Below are positions 26,253 through 34,257 of a stretch of 64,000 bases of DNA, in pieces. The DNA comes from Pseudofrankia sp. DC12. Lineage in GTDB: Bacteria > Actinomycetota > Actinomycetes > Frankiales > Frankiaceae. The notes beneath the pieces were generated by a model, which was not told the origin of the DNA, did not search any database, and saw only the letters and a list, made by a program, of their open reading frames with translations. Numbering within the stretch: position 1 is the first letter of the stretch; each line of letters begins with the position of its first letter. The position numbers were made by a program, and so were the translations under genes. The stretch is taken from positions 5,394,430 to 5,458,429 of the forward strand of contig NZ_KQ031391.1 in assembly GCF_000966285.1 (NCBI RefSeq), read 5' to 3'.

Positions 26253-26821
26253 GGCCGGTCCACGCCCGCCACCCGCTCACCGGCCGGCGCCGGGTACTGG
26301 CTCGGCGGCGGCGGGCCGGCGGTGGGGAAACGGTCGGCCGGTGGCGGGGTGTGGTCGGGCTGCGGGTCGGTGGCGTGGGTGGTGGCCTCGCCGAGGTGTG
26401 CCCGCTGGTACAGCTCCACCGCGAGCCGGTGGATCAGACGGTCTTCATGGTGGCGGCGGACCGTTTCGCTCGTGACGCGGTAGTAGGTGCCGGCCTGCTC
26501 GCGGCGCTCCGTCCTGGTCAACGGCGCCCGTCGTGATACGGGCCGCGCGGCCGGGTGCAGGTCGAGCAACGCTTCCAACGCGGGTGTGGCGGGCCGGCCG
26601 AGCGCGGCGACGGCGGCGACCAGGACCCGGTGCGCCCGGATCGCCCGGTCATGACGACTCCCAGCTCCCTGCGCGGGCGGGCAGAGCAGGTCGGTCAGCG
26701 CCTGGCCCGGATCAGTCGCGACCAGGTCAGCCGCGTGGGACACCCCATAGGCCAACAGCTCGTGCAGGAGCCCGTCGAGCAGGTCAACAGGGTCGGCGGC
26801 GGGCGGGTCAGGCTGTGGCAC
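26249..26821 (-). CDS. Hypothetical protein coupled to the kinase
   Basis: About 190 residues from a GTG with GGGAG upstream. It is mostly helical: PVDLLDGLLHELLAYGVSHAADLVATDPGQALTDLL and RAIRAHRVLVAAVAALG, then EQAGTYYRVTSETVRRHHEDRLIHRLAVELYQR, a possible DNA- or partner-binding helix, and a Pro-rich tail. No family is recognised. A longer frame to 27058 would run through the 11-bp repeat array and is rejected. Overlap with the kinase start suggests a joint function, perhaps as kinase substrate. Confidence 0.6.
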   Translation of the reverse strand: MPQPDPPAADPVDLLDGLLHELLAYGVSHAADLVATDPGQALTDLLCPPAQGAGSRHDRAIRAHRVLVAAVAALGRPATPALEALLDLHPAARPVSRRAPLTRTERREQAGTYYRVTSETVRRHHEDRLIHRLAVELYQRAHLGEATTHATDPQPDHTPPPADRFPTAGPPPPSQYPAPAGERVAGVDRP

Positions 26822-27185
26822 GGCTACTCCCGGATGATCAGTCCGCGTACGGAAGACACATCGAACACCTATCGCGATCAGACAGCTACACCACGGCGTT
26901 CGCGGGTGGCTTGTCGCGGTGTTGTGACGGCGGCGCCCACTTCCCGCCGGATCCACGCCGGATCCACGCCGGATCGGCGCCGGGTTCGCGCCGGGTTCGC
27001 GCCGCCGGATCGGCGCCGGTTCTGCGCCGGGTTGGCGCCGGGTTGGCGCCGGAAACACCTGGCCATATTTGACGGTCTGCGTACTGCGCGATCCACGCGG
27101 GCAGCGGAACCTGAAAGGGCACCGGCACGGGCCACCACCGGCCGGGGGTCGTTTCCGTTTGTCTGACGCTGGGAGGTTTCCTTTG
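26822..27185. promoter_or_regulatory. Divergent intergenic region containing the 11-bp repeat array
   Basis: This gap separates the kinase operon from the small-membrane-protein/transfer operon. It contains the tandem array at 26945-27057, then about 120 bases with the likely promoter of the rightward operon, ending in GGGAGG before the ATG at 27186. Confidence 0.5.
26945..27057. repeat. Array of 11-bp direct repeats (iteron- or clt-like)
   Basis: Nine head-to-tail copies of CGCCGG(G/A)T(T/C)NN with a tenth partial copy. Units start at 26945, 26956, 26967, 26978, 26989, 27000 (with 3 extra bases), 27014, 27025, 27036 and 27047. Neighbouring copies are often identical in pairs (CGCCGGATCCA twice, CGCCGGGTTCG twice, CGCCGGGTTGG twice). 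The 11-bp period puts each core on the same DNA face, as in protein-binding iterons. Confidence 0.85.
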
Positions 27186-27350
27186 ATGCTGCCCTCAGAG
27201 CGGCGGCCGTTGTTCCGGCCGCTGGTTCTCGGGTTCTGCGGCCTGTATCTGACGCTCGCGGGCCTGGACGGTCAGCTCCCGTGGCCGGTCGCGCTGCTCG
27301 GCGGCGGGATGTGCTGGTTCGGGCTGCGGCTACGCCGGGGCCGACCATGA
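27186..27350 (+). CDS. Small membrane protein
   Basis: 54 residues with one or two hydrophobic helices (RPLVLGFCGLYLTLAGL and WPVALLGGGMCWFGLRL) and an Arg-rich end. The ATG follows GGGAGG by about 9 bases. The stop overlaps the next ATG. Small membrane proteins like this occur near the translocase genes of Streptomyces plasmids (Spd proteins for spreading); assignment is by context. Confidence 0.6.
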   Translation: MLPSERRPLFRPLVLGFCGLYLTLAGLDGQLPWPVALLGGGMCWFGLRLRRGRP

Positions 27351-27547
27351 CCAGCCCGAGACAGCAGGCCCGTGACGAGCGGGAACGCCGCGCCGCCGAA
27401 CGTATCGCGGCTACCGCGCTGATCCTCTACGTGCTGTGCATGATCGCGGTCGGTGCGGCGGGGATCATGCTCGGCTGGCTCGCGGCCCGGTACGAGGAAC
27501 GCGCGGCGCCGCCGGCACCTAACCCGGTCTACCTCATCCAGACCTAA
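27347..27547 (+). CDS. Small single-pass membrane protein
   Basis: 66 residues: a charged N-terminus (RQQARDERERRAAERIAA), one helix (ALILYVLCMIAVGAAGIMLGWLAA) and a short outside tail. It is coupled to the previous gene by ATGA. Probably a transfer or spreading accessory protein by position. Confidence 0.6.
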   Translation: MTSPRQQARDERERRAAERIAATALILYVLCMIAVGAAGIMLGWLAARYEERAAPPAPNPVYLIQT

Positions 27548-27663
27548 CCCCTTCTCTCTCCCCCCTCTTTCCCTTTCCCTAGCCGGGGCGCTGGTTTCGT
27601 GCGCCCTGAAACCGGCCGGTACCCGGCTGGCCGGAACCTTTTTCCTTTCGTATTGGAGTGGTC

Positions 27664-28011
27664 ATGAACGTTATTCCGGTCGACATGTCGAAGGTGATTT
27701 CGGCGGTCGTGATGTCGGACCCGGTGCCGTCGCTGTACGACGGCAAGCAGCGGACGAACTTCGACGGGGTTCCGCTGTGGGACCTGGACGTGACGGTCGC
27801 GGTGAGCGGGGCCGGCGCGTCGGTGCTGAAGCTGCGGGTCGCGTTGGCGTCGGCTCCGAAGGTCGAGATGTGCCAGCCCGTGACGCTGTCCGGGCTGCGG
27901 GCGCGGGTCTGGGAGATGAACGGCCGCCACGGCGTCGCGTGGAGCGTCGAGACGGTGGCTCCGCTGGGCGCGACGCCCCCGGCGGGCAACCCCGGTAAGC
28001 GCGAGAACTGA
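27664..28011 (+). CDS. Pra-like replication/integration/excision activator
   Basis: 115 residues resembling the small activator annotated in Streptomyces AICEs: LPVDMSKV-type start, VPLWDLDVTVAVSGAG (conserved W-x-x-D-V), VLKLRVALASAPKV and PVTLSGLRARVWEMNGRHGVAWSVETV, matching the pattern of a VKI strand followed by PVxFxGLT and a final YS strand. GGAG lies just before the ATG. It sits upstream of the translocase, as in pSAM2-like elements. Resemblance is from memory of the family and needs a profile search. Confidence 0.5.
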   Translation: MNVIPVDMSKVISAVVMSDPVPSLYDGKQRTNFDGVPLWDLDVTVAVSGAGASVLKLRVALASAPKVEMCQPVTLSGLRARVWEMNGRHGVAWSVETVAPLGATPPAGNPGKREN

Positions 28012-28133
28012 TCACTGCGGCGGGCGGCGGCCCTGGCCTTCGGGCCTTGGGCTGGCCGCCCGTCGTCGTCTCCCGGCCCTTCGCGCCGGTTCGTCCTGGT
28101 CTTCGGTCTGTGATCGGAAGTGGGGTGCGGGTG

Positions 28134-29903
28134 ATGTCAAGGATGTTCACGGTGGGCTCGGCGCGGATGACGTCGCGGGGGTTTCGCCTTCTGGTGCGCC
28201 CGTCGGTGGCCTGGATGGTCGGGCGGGTGGTGGCCCGGTGGGTGTGGGACTGGCGGCGTGAGCTGACCCTCGGGGTCGGTGTGCTGCTGACGCTGGGCAT
28301 GTTCAGCGGCTCGACCGGCGGCCGGGTGGTGCTGGTGGTGGCCGGCGGGCTGGTCCTGGGCGTGGGCCGGCTACGCGCGGGCCTGGCCGGGTGGCTGGCC
28401 GGGGGCCGGTGGCGGCGGCGGTGGGCGGGAGCGTGCCGGGCGTGCCGGCTGTCGGTGGCCTGGGAGCGAACCCCTCGGGTCCGCCGGATACGCACGACCC
28501 CGGCCGGCTTGGAGCTGGCGGTCCAGGTCCGCGCCGGCCAGTCCCTCGGCGACCTCGACAACGCCCGTCCGGCGCTCGCGGCGGCACTCGGCGTCCGGTC
28601 ACTGGCCCTGTCCGGTGACCCGCTGCACGCCGGGCGGGCCACGGTCCTGCTGCGGATGCACGACCCGCTGGCCCGGACGGTGGACCCGGACCCACTGCCA
28701 GCCACGACGGACAGCAACGACGGATCGGGCGTGCCGGCGGCGCGGTCGCTGCCGGGGTCGGGTTCGCGGCCGGCGACACGGTCTGCCGGGTCGGGTCTGG
28801 TGGACCTGCGGGCGGTGCCGGTGGGGCGGCGGGAGGACGGCCGTCCGTGGCTGCTGCCGCTGGCCGGCTCCCACGTCCTGGTCGCCGGAGCGACCGGGGC
28901 CGGTAAGGGCTCGGTGTTGTGGGCGATCGTGCGGGCACTCGCCCCGGCGGTCCGTGCCGGGCTCGTCGAGATCTGGGCGTGTGATCCCAAGGGCGGGATG
29001 GAACTCGCCTTCGGCGCACCCCTGTTCGCGAAGTTCGCCTACACGTTGGACGACATCGCCGATCTCCTCGATGAGGCGGTGGAGCGGATGCAGGCCCGTG
29101 CTGGGCGGCTGCGCGGGGTCGCGCGGACACATGTGCCGGCGCCGGGTGATCCGCTGGTGGTCATCCTGCTCGATGAGCTGGCGCATGCCGCGTCGTATGC
29201 GCCGTCGGCGATTCGTCAGCGGGTGGCGTTGTCGGTGCCGCTGCTGCTCGCGGAAGGCCGCGCACCCGGCTTCGTCGTAGTCGCTGGGGTGCAGGACCCG
29301 CGTAAGGAGACGGTCCCGTTCCGGGACCTGTTCCCTACCCGGGTTGCGCTGCGGATGACCGAAGCCGGGCAGGCGGACCTTGTCCTTGGCCGGGGGTCGT
29401 GGGCGGCCGGCGCGCACGCCGAGACGATCGCGATGGACGCGGGCGGCACGGGCTACGTCCGCACCGATGACCAGCCGGTGCCCTCGCTGGTCCGGGCGGC
29501 CTGGCAGGACGACGACGACATACGTCTAGTCGCGCGGATCTTCGGCACTGGGGACCCGTTCCCCGCACCCGACCGGCCCGACCTAGCCGACGCGCCGGAC
29601 ATGCCCGGGGTGCCGGATGTGCCGGCGCTGCCGGGGCCGGTGGGCGGCTGGGTACCGGACCTGACTCCTTACCAGGCGGCGCCTGGCAGTGGTGTGGCGT
29701 GGGCGGACGGCGGCGGCCTGGCCGATCCGCCGACGGTGCCGCTGCGTGGTTGGTGGCCCCCGCCCCCGCCGGCGGCTCTGCCCCCTGCCGAGCCGGCTGG
29801 TCCGCCCCGGATCGACGAGGACGATGTAGACGGCTGGGAGCGGTGGGCGGCCGACTGGCGGCGCCGCAACGGCCTCGACGGTCTCGACGGCGGCGGGGCC
29901 TGA
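28134..29903 (+). CDS. FtsK/SpoIIIE-type DNA translocase (TraB/TraSA-like)
   Basis: About 589 residues. Two N-terminal membrane helices (LTLGVGVLLTLGMFSG and VVLVVAGGLVLGVGRLRAG) are followed by a motor domain with Walker A GATGAGKGS (about 252-260), the WACDPKGGMEL strand, Walker B VVILLDELAH and the PGFVVVAGVQDPRKE segment typical of FtsK-like Tra proteins. These move double-stranded plasmid DNA between mycelial cells as a hexamer and recognise short repeats (TRS/clt) through a C-terminal winged helix. The C-terminal 90 residues here are Pro/Asp-rich. Start choice is uncertain (a GTG lies 8 codons upstream). Confidence 0.85.
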   Translation: MSRMFTVGSARMTSRGFRLLVRPSVAWMVGRVVARWVWDWRRELTLGVGVLLTLGMFSGSTGGRVVLVVAGGLVLGVGRLRAGLAGWLAGGRWRRRWAGACRACRLSVAWERTPRVRRIRTTPAGLELAVQVRAGQSLGDLDNARPALAAALGVRSLALSGDPLHAGRATVLLRMHDPLARTVDPDPLPATTDSNDGSGVPAARSLPGSGSRPATRSAGSGLVDLRAVPVGRREDGRPWLLPLAGSHVLVAGATGAGKGSVLWAIVRALAPAVRAGLVEIWACDPKGGMELAFGAPLFAKFAYTLDDIADLLDEAVERMQARAGRLRGVARTHVPAPGDPLVVILLDELAHAASYAPSAIRQRVALSVPLLLAEGRAPGFVVVAGVQDPRKETVPFRDLFPTRVALRMTEAGQADLVLGRGSWAAGAHAETIAMDAGGTGYVRTDDQPVPSLVRAAWQDDDDIRLVARIFGTGDPFPAPDRPDLADAPDMPGVPDVPALPGPVGGWVPDLTPYQAAPGSGVAWADGGGLADPPTVPLRGWWPPPPPAALPPAEPAGPPRIDEDDVDGWERWAADWRRRNGLDGLDGGGA

Positions 29904-29905
29904 CG

Positions 29906-31291
29906 ATGGCCACCGACACGGCAGGCGGCGGGGAGTGTGTCCGTCCGATCCGGCTGGCCGGACAGACCGATCACGTTGACCTGGCGACGGGGGAGATCCG
30001 CCGGGCGTCGGGTCCGCCGGTGGTGCATGTGCGGTGCAGCAACCGGCGGGCGTCGGCGTGCCCTACCTGCTCCAAGCTTTACCAGCGCGACGCGCGGCGG
30101 ATCGTCGTGACCGGCCTGGCCGGCGGGAAAGACAGCGCGGCCCGGCTCGCGGGATGTCCCGCCTGGTTCGTGACGTTGACCGCTCCGTCGTTCGGGGCGG
30201 TGCATTCCCGCCGGGCCGGCAAGGGCGCCGAATCGCAGGTGTGCCGGCAACGACGCGGGACCTGTGAACACGGCCGGGCGCTCGGCTGCACCGTGCGCCA
30301 CGGCGCCGATGACCGGCGCCTCGGGGAACCGCTCTGTCCGCGCTGCTTTGACTACGGCCGGGCGGTCGTCTGGAACAGCATGCTGCCCACGTTGTGGAAG
30401 GCGACGCGGGATCGGTTGGAATCCGCGGTGGCGTCTGCTGCCGGTCTGACGGTCACCGGGCTGCGCCGTGCGGTCCGGGTGTCGTTTATCAAGGTTGCGG
30501 AGATGCAGCGGCGGGGCCTGGTCCACCTGCATGTGGTGATCCGGGTTGATGGGCGGGACGGTGATGGCGGGCTGACGGTCGCGCCGGGCTGGGCGGCCGG
30601 GGAGCTGGTCGCGGACTGCCTGCGTGACGTGCTCGCGACGGTGGCCGTGGATGCTCCCGACCCTGCCGGGGTGGCGTTGCTGGACACGGCCGGAGCGCTG
30701 CCCGTGCAGCCTGCGACGGATGGCCGGTACGCGGTGGGCTGGGGCCGACAGGTCGATATCCGCCGTATCCGCCTCGGTGGGGACACGGACGCGGGGAAGG
30801 TCGCGAACTACCTCGCGAAGTATCTGACGAAATCGACGCTCGACGGCGGCGCGCTCGACTCCCGGGTCCGGTCGCTGGCGCACCTGGCGCGGCTGCGGCT
30901 GCGGGATCACCCTCGGCGGTTGGTGCAAGCGTGCTGGCGGCTGGGCACCGACCGGGCCTTTGCCGAAGCGCTCGACGCTGCGGCGGGCCGTGCTCCGGGC
31001 CGTACCGTCGGGCTGTTGCGCTGGTCGCACGGTTTCGGGTTCGGCGGCCACTGGATCACGAAAAGTCGGCGGTACTCGACGACGTTCGGGGCGGTGCGGT
31101 CGGTGCGGCGCCGGTGGGCGCGGATGCTCGCGGCGGCCCTGACCGGCCGTCCGTTCGCCACCGATGAGACCGGCGGCTATGTGGCGGTCGATGAGTTCGG
31201 CCGGCTCGACGGTGACCCACAGACCGTGGTTCTCGGGTCCTGGCGGTATGCCGGCCGTGGCCGTGACCCCGTGCGGGGTGGTGGGTCATGA
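29906..31291 (+). CDS. Rolling-circle replication initiator (RepSA-like, HUH nuclease)
   Basis: A 461-residue replication initiator. An N-terminal Cys/His region (VHVRCSNRRASACPTCSKLYQRDARR) is probably zinc-binding. HUH signature HLHVVIRVDGRD lies near residue 206, and the tyrosine motif KVANYLAKYLTKS near 300 is expected to hold the nicking Tyr. It nicks the double-strand origin to start rolling-circle replication of the excised element. The ATG lies two bases after the translocase stop, so they share a transcript. Its stop overlaps the next gene. Confidence 0.88.
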   Translation: MATDTAGGGECVRPIRLAGQTDHVDLATGEIRRASGPPVVHVRCSNRRASACPTCSKLYQRDARRIVVTGLAGGKDSAARLAGCPAWFVTLTAPSFGAVHSRRAGKGAESQVCRQRRGTCEHGRALGCTVRHGADDRRLGEPLCPRCFDYGRAVVWNSMLPTLWKATRDRLESAVASAAGLTVTGLRRAVRVSFIKVAEMQRRGLVHLHVVIRVDGRDGDGGLTVAPGWAAGELVADCLRDVLATVAVDAPDPAGVALLDTAGALPVQPATDGRYAVGWGRQVDIRRIRLGGDTDAGKVANYLAKYLTKSTLDGGALDSRVRSLAHLARLRLRDHPRRLVQACWRLGTDRAFAEALDAAAGRAPGRTVGLLRWSHGFGFGGHWITKSRRYSTTFGAVRSVRRRWARMLAAALTGRPFATDETGGYVAVDEFGRLDGDPQTVVLGSWRYAGRGRDPVRGGGS

Positions 31292-31821
31292 GAGGGCGTC
31301 GGTCTGGTCCGCTGCCGGGAGAGAACGCGTTGCCGTTCGACGTCGAACCGGAGCCCTCCGGCGAACCTGGCGGGCTGTTGGCCGGGGTGGAGGTGAGCAC
31401 CGTAGGTGCCGCTCTGGCTGTTGACCCTGACCCTGTCCCTGTGCCGGTGGTGTCGGTCGACGAGGTGGGAGCGGACGTGTCGGGGGTGGGTGGGTGGGCC
31501 CCCGCCGCGGCGGCGGAGGTCACGGCGGCGGGCCGATCGGCCCGGTCCGCGTCTGCCCGGCGGGCGGGTCGCCGTGCGGCTGGGCCTGGTGGGCGTGGTG
31601 CTCGGCCGGTGGCGCGGGCGGCTGGCTCGCCGGTCCTGGCCGGCGATGACGGGGCGGTGACGGCTGCCGGTGTGTCTGAGTCGGATGCGGTCGGGCGGTG
31701 GGTGGCTGCGCAGCTCGCGCGGGCTCCTGCGCCGAGTGCTGCCCGGGTGGCGTCGATCGTGGATGTTCTGACGGCGTTGGCGGACGGTGAGACCGGCGAA
31801 CCTTCTGCGGGTCGCCGCTGA
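31288..31821 (+). CDS. Hypothetical protein coupled to Rep
   Basis: 177 residues with an acidic, Val/Pro-rich front half and an Ala/Arg/Gly-rich centre. Only the end (SESDAVGRWVAAQLARAPAPSAARVASIVDVLTAL) looks folded. It overlaps the Rep stop by ATGA. In AICEs an excisionase often follows Rep, but no winged-helix excisionase motif is visible here. Confidence 0.5.
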   Translation: MRGRRSGPLPGENALPFDVEPEPSGEPGGLLAGVEVSTVGAALAVDPDPVPVPVVSVDEVGADVSGVGGWAPAAAAEVTAAGRSARSASARRAGRRAAGPGGRGARPVARAAGSPVLAGDDGAVTAAGVSESDAVGRWVAAQLARAPAPSAARVASIVDVLTALADGETGEPSAGRR

Positions 31822-31845
31822 CGGGTCGGGCGCCTGGGGGCCGGT

Positions 31846-31874
31846 GCCCCCGATCCTGGCTGGGGATCGGGGGC
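31846..31874. terminator. Terminator between the Rep operon and integrase
   Basis: An 11-bp stem (GCCCCCGATCC and its complement) with a 7-base loop lies between the convergent genes ending at 31821 and 31908. Confidence 0.65.
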
Positions 31875-31907
31875 CGCTGCGACCGGACGGTGTGGGGTGC
31901 CGGCGGG

Positions 31908-33476
31908 TTAGGTGTGCGCGGTGTCGCTGTCGGGGCGCTCGGCGCGGTCTGGGTCCTGGCCGTCGTTGTCGGGGAGTTCGTCGGCCCAGCGGATACGGAC
32001 ACGGGTGACGTCGAATGCCCGGCGGCTTTGCAGGCCCGGGGTGATCTCGACGCGGTCGACCACGTCGGTGAGGACCTTGCGGGCGGCGGCCAGTCCCTGC
32101 GGGGTGGTCGTGTTCGCGGTCGCCCACGTCTTCGCGGCGTCTGGCCCGGCGAGTGAGCGGCGGACCTGGCGGCGTCCTCGGATCTTGCGGTCGAGTTCGG
32201 CGATCTCGGCGAGGATGATTTTCTCGGTGCGGCCGGCTAGCTCCAACGTCATCGTCTCGGCGGCGACCTGGGCGGCGAGTTCGTCCAGGCGGCGTTCCTT
32301 CGCGGCTTTCTGCTCGACCAGACCTGCCGGGGTGTCCTCGGGCCGGTCCCAGCGCTCGCGGGCCAGGTAGCCGGTTACGGCCTTGCGGACGGCGTTCTCC
32401 AGGGCTGGGCCGTCGATCGACGTCGGCCCGGCGCAGTCCTTCACGGTCCGTTTGCGCGACATCGTCAACAGGGCGTGGTGGTACCGGTAGCCCTCGCCCA
32501 GCGGGACGGCCCGTAGCTTCGACTGGCATACCGCACAGACCACGATCCCGGACAGCAGCCGGCGCGCGGCCGTACCCGTGGCCCGCCGGCGGCTGACCGC
32601 GTCCAACGCGACTTGGACCGCGTCGAACTCGGCGTCAGACAGCAGGGCGGGGAACCGGTCGGTCCGCTCGACCCGTGACCAGCCACCATCACCCGTGCGT
32701 TCGGCGTACCAGCCGGCCAGACGCGGGTTCCGCATGATCTGACGCATCGACGTCATCGCCCACCACGTCTGTTCATGGTCGTGGTGGGTCTTACCCGGCC
32801 CGGGGATACCCCGGCGGTTCAGGTCGGAGCAGATCGTCCCCGTAGCCTCACCACCGGTCAGACGACGGGCGATCTCCCGCACGACCGCCGCGGCCTCGTC
32901 GTCGACCACCCACGTCACAATGATCTTCTTGCCGTTCGGGGACAGCGCCGCTGTCCGGCGCCACCCATACGGCCGTCCGCCACCGGACCACTCGTGCGCG
33001 GCCCGCTTACGGGCGTGCCACCGGTACATCCGGTCAGAGATCTGCTCGGACTCGTTGACCGCATCCGTCGCCTTGTCACGGAACGCCACCCGTCCGGCTG
33101 TCGTCGCCAGGTCATAGACCGTGGCCCCGCCGGTGATGTCGATCGCCACGACCGAACCGCCGGCCTGGCGCATCAACTTGGAGAACGCGGCGACCGCGAC
33201 CTCTTCCCGGTTCAGCCGGGACGCCTCCACCACGAGCACCATCGGCACATCGGCGCTGGCAGCGACCTCCGCGATCATCCGCTCATAGTCCGGCCGCACG
33301 ACATCGTCACGGCTCGCCGTGATCCCGTTGTCGCAGTAGAACTCGGCGATCTCCACACCCTGGACCGCAGCCCACGACAAGATCAGTTGCCGCTGCGCCT
33401 CGACGCCCAACGCTTCGCCCGTCTGGTCAACCGACCGACGAAGATACGCGACATACCGTGACCGACGGTGCGCCAT
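31908..33476 (-). CDS. Large serine recombinase (element integrase)
   Basis: 522 residues. The resolvase-type catalytic domain (about 1-150) starts YVAYLRRSVDQTGEALGVEAQR with the nucleophile Ser in Y-L-R-R-S and the VVEASRLNREEVAVA arginine region. The recombinase domain follows (AAHEWSGGGRPYGWRR, IARRLTGGEATGTICSDLNRRGIPGPG). The zinc-ribbon is SGIVVCAVCQSKLRAV, with a later KDCAGP, and a coiled-coil segment follows (EQKAAKERRLDELAAQVAAETMTLE). It should integrate the element at attB. The ATG gives a normal N-terminus; the longer frame to 33800 is not supported. Its 5' end faces the right junction. Confidence 0.9.
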   Translation of the reverse strand: MAHRRSRYVAYLRRSVDQTGEALGVEAQRQLILSWAAVQGVEIAEFYCDNGITASRDDVVRPDYERMIAEVAASADVPMVLVVEASRLNREEVAVAAFSKLMRQAGGSVVAIDITGGATVYDLATTAGRVAFRDKATDAVNESEQISDRMYRWHARKRAAHEWSGGGRPYGWRRTAALSPNGKKIIVTWVVDDEAAAVVREIARRLTGGEATGTICSDLNRRGIPGPGKTHHDHEQTWWAMTSMRQIMRNPRLAGWYAERTGDGGWSRVERTDRFPALLSDAEFDAVQVALDAVSRRRATGTAARRLLSGIVVCAVCQSKLRAVPLGEGYRYHHALLTMSRKRTVKDCAGPTSIDGPALENAVRKAVTGYLARERWDRPEDTPAGLVEQKAAKERRLDELAAQVAAETMTLELAGRTEKIILAEIAELDRKIRGRRQVRRSLAGPDAAKTWATANTTTPQGLAAARKVLTDVVDRVEITPGLQSRRAFDVTRVRIRWADELPDNDGQDPDRAERPDSDTAHT

Positions 33477-34257
33477 GGGATCAAACCTACGGCCTGACCT
33501 CGACCGACCGGAAGCGTGTACCACCTGAGACATGGGTGCGCAGTTCTCGATCAAAGTGCAGCAGAATGCCCAGGTAGCCGCTTGATCGGCGTCTGCGCAG
33601 GCAAGTCGGCGCCTGGGATCAGGCGGGACGGCGCCGGTGACCGGGGGAGCCCAGGCACGGGCGTCGGGGGGCTGGCGGATCATGGGGCCGGGCATCGGGA
33701 GTGCGGGCGGGCGGACGGGGGCCGGGGTCCGGGCCGGGCGTCGGAAGCGCCGCGGTGCAGCAGGCACTGGGGCGATGTTTCTTGGAATCTCTGTGTTCAC
33801 TCATGTGCCCTGGCTGTGGTGGCGGCCTGGTTGGTGACCGCCAGGTCTGGGCCGAGCTGGGACAGCGCGCGTGCTGGCGGAATGGGGCGAGGTCCGAACC
33901 GGGGAGGGACACCGCAGGTGCTGGCGGCTCCGGGGCACCGCCGATGTAGGCGCGACGCTCCGCGGAATGTCTCGTCACTCATCTGCTGTGGCTGTGGCTG
34001 GGGCTTGGCCAGTGACCGCCACGTATGAGTCGAGCCGGCCTCGCGGGCACGCTGAGACAGGCCTCGCGCGGGCGGCCCGCGGCGACGTGGGGCACGACCG
34101 GGCCGGGGCGGACTTCTGCCGATAGCGCGAGGTAACTGGATGCCGGAGGCCTTTCGGGTCGCAAACGAGACAGGCTGGGGGGCATCTGTCCGTTCCGTCA
34201 GCTACCCAGGCGCACTAGCCTGTCAGGCCAAAGGTCGACTTCTTTGGGGGAATCCGG
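33477..34257. other. Right flank of the element, with a diverged direct duplication
   Basis: About 780 bases with no convincing gene. The integrase promoter and probably the right att site lie here. A partly conserved direct duplication occurs at 33784-33857 and 33963-34035. Frames across the region are short and low in complexity. Confidence 0.5.
33784..34035. repeat. Diverged direct repeat pair of about 74 bp
   Basis: Copy 1 (33784-33857) and copy 2 (33963-34035) share GGAATNTCT, TCACTCAT, TGGCTGTGG, GTGACCGCCA and CGAGC in the same order with small gaps, roughly three-quarters identical by eye. It may be an old duplication near the insertion junction. Confidence 0.55.

Larger units (their letters stand above)
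17210..33550. mobile_element. Integrated actinomycete conjugative/integrative element (AICE-like), approximate limits
   Basis: A block of plasmid-type genes sits between chromosomal genes. It holds a large serine integrase at the right end, a rolling-circle Rep, an FtsK/TraB-like translocase (double-stranded DNA transfer as in Streptomyces plasmids), a Pra-like activator, small membrane proteins and regulatory/cargo genes. The organisation rep-tra-int is that of AICEs such as pSAM2, except that the integrase is a serine recombinase instead of a tyrosine one. Ends are estimates: left between hsp20 and 17306, right between the integrase start (33476) and the FHA transporter (34258). No direct-repeat att pair was found, as expected for serine integrases with very short cores. 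Confidence 0.75.

Noticed and set aside
26945-27057. Possible CRISPR-like array
   Set aside because: No spacers; pure 11-bp tandem units.
26822-27058. N-terminal extension of the kinase-coupled protein
   Set aside because: It would translate the 11-bp repeat array, with frame-cycling Arg/Pro repeats. A GTG with GGGAG at 26821 is a better start.
33516-34028. 170-codon plus-strand frame in the right flank of the element
   Set aside because: Low complexity, no ribosome site, no family pattern, and it crosses the diverged duplication.
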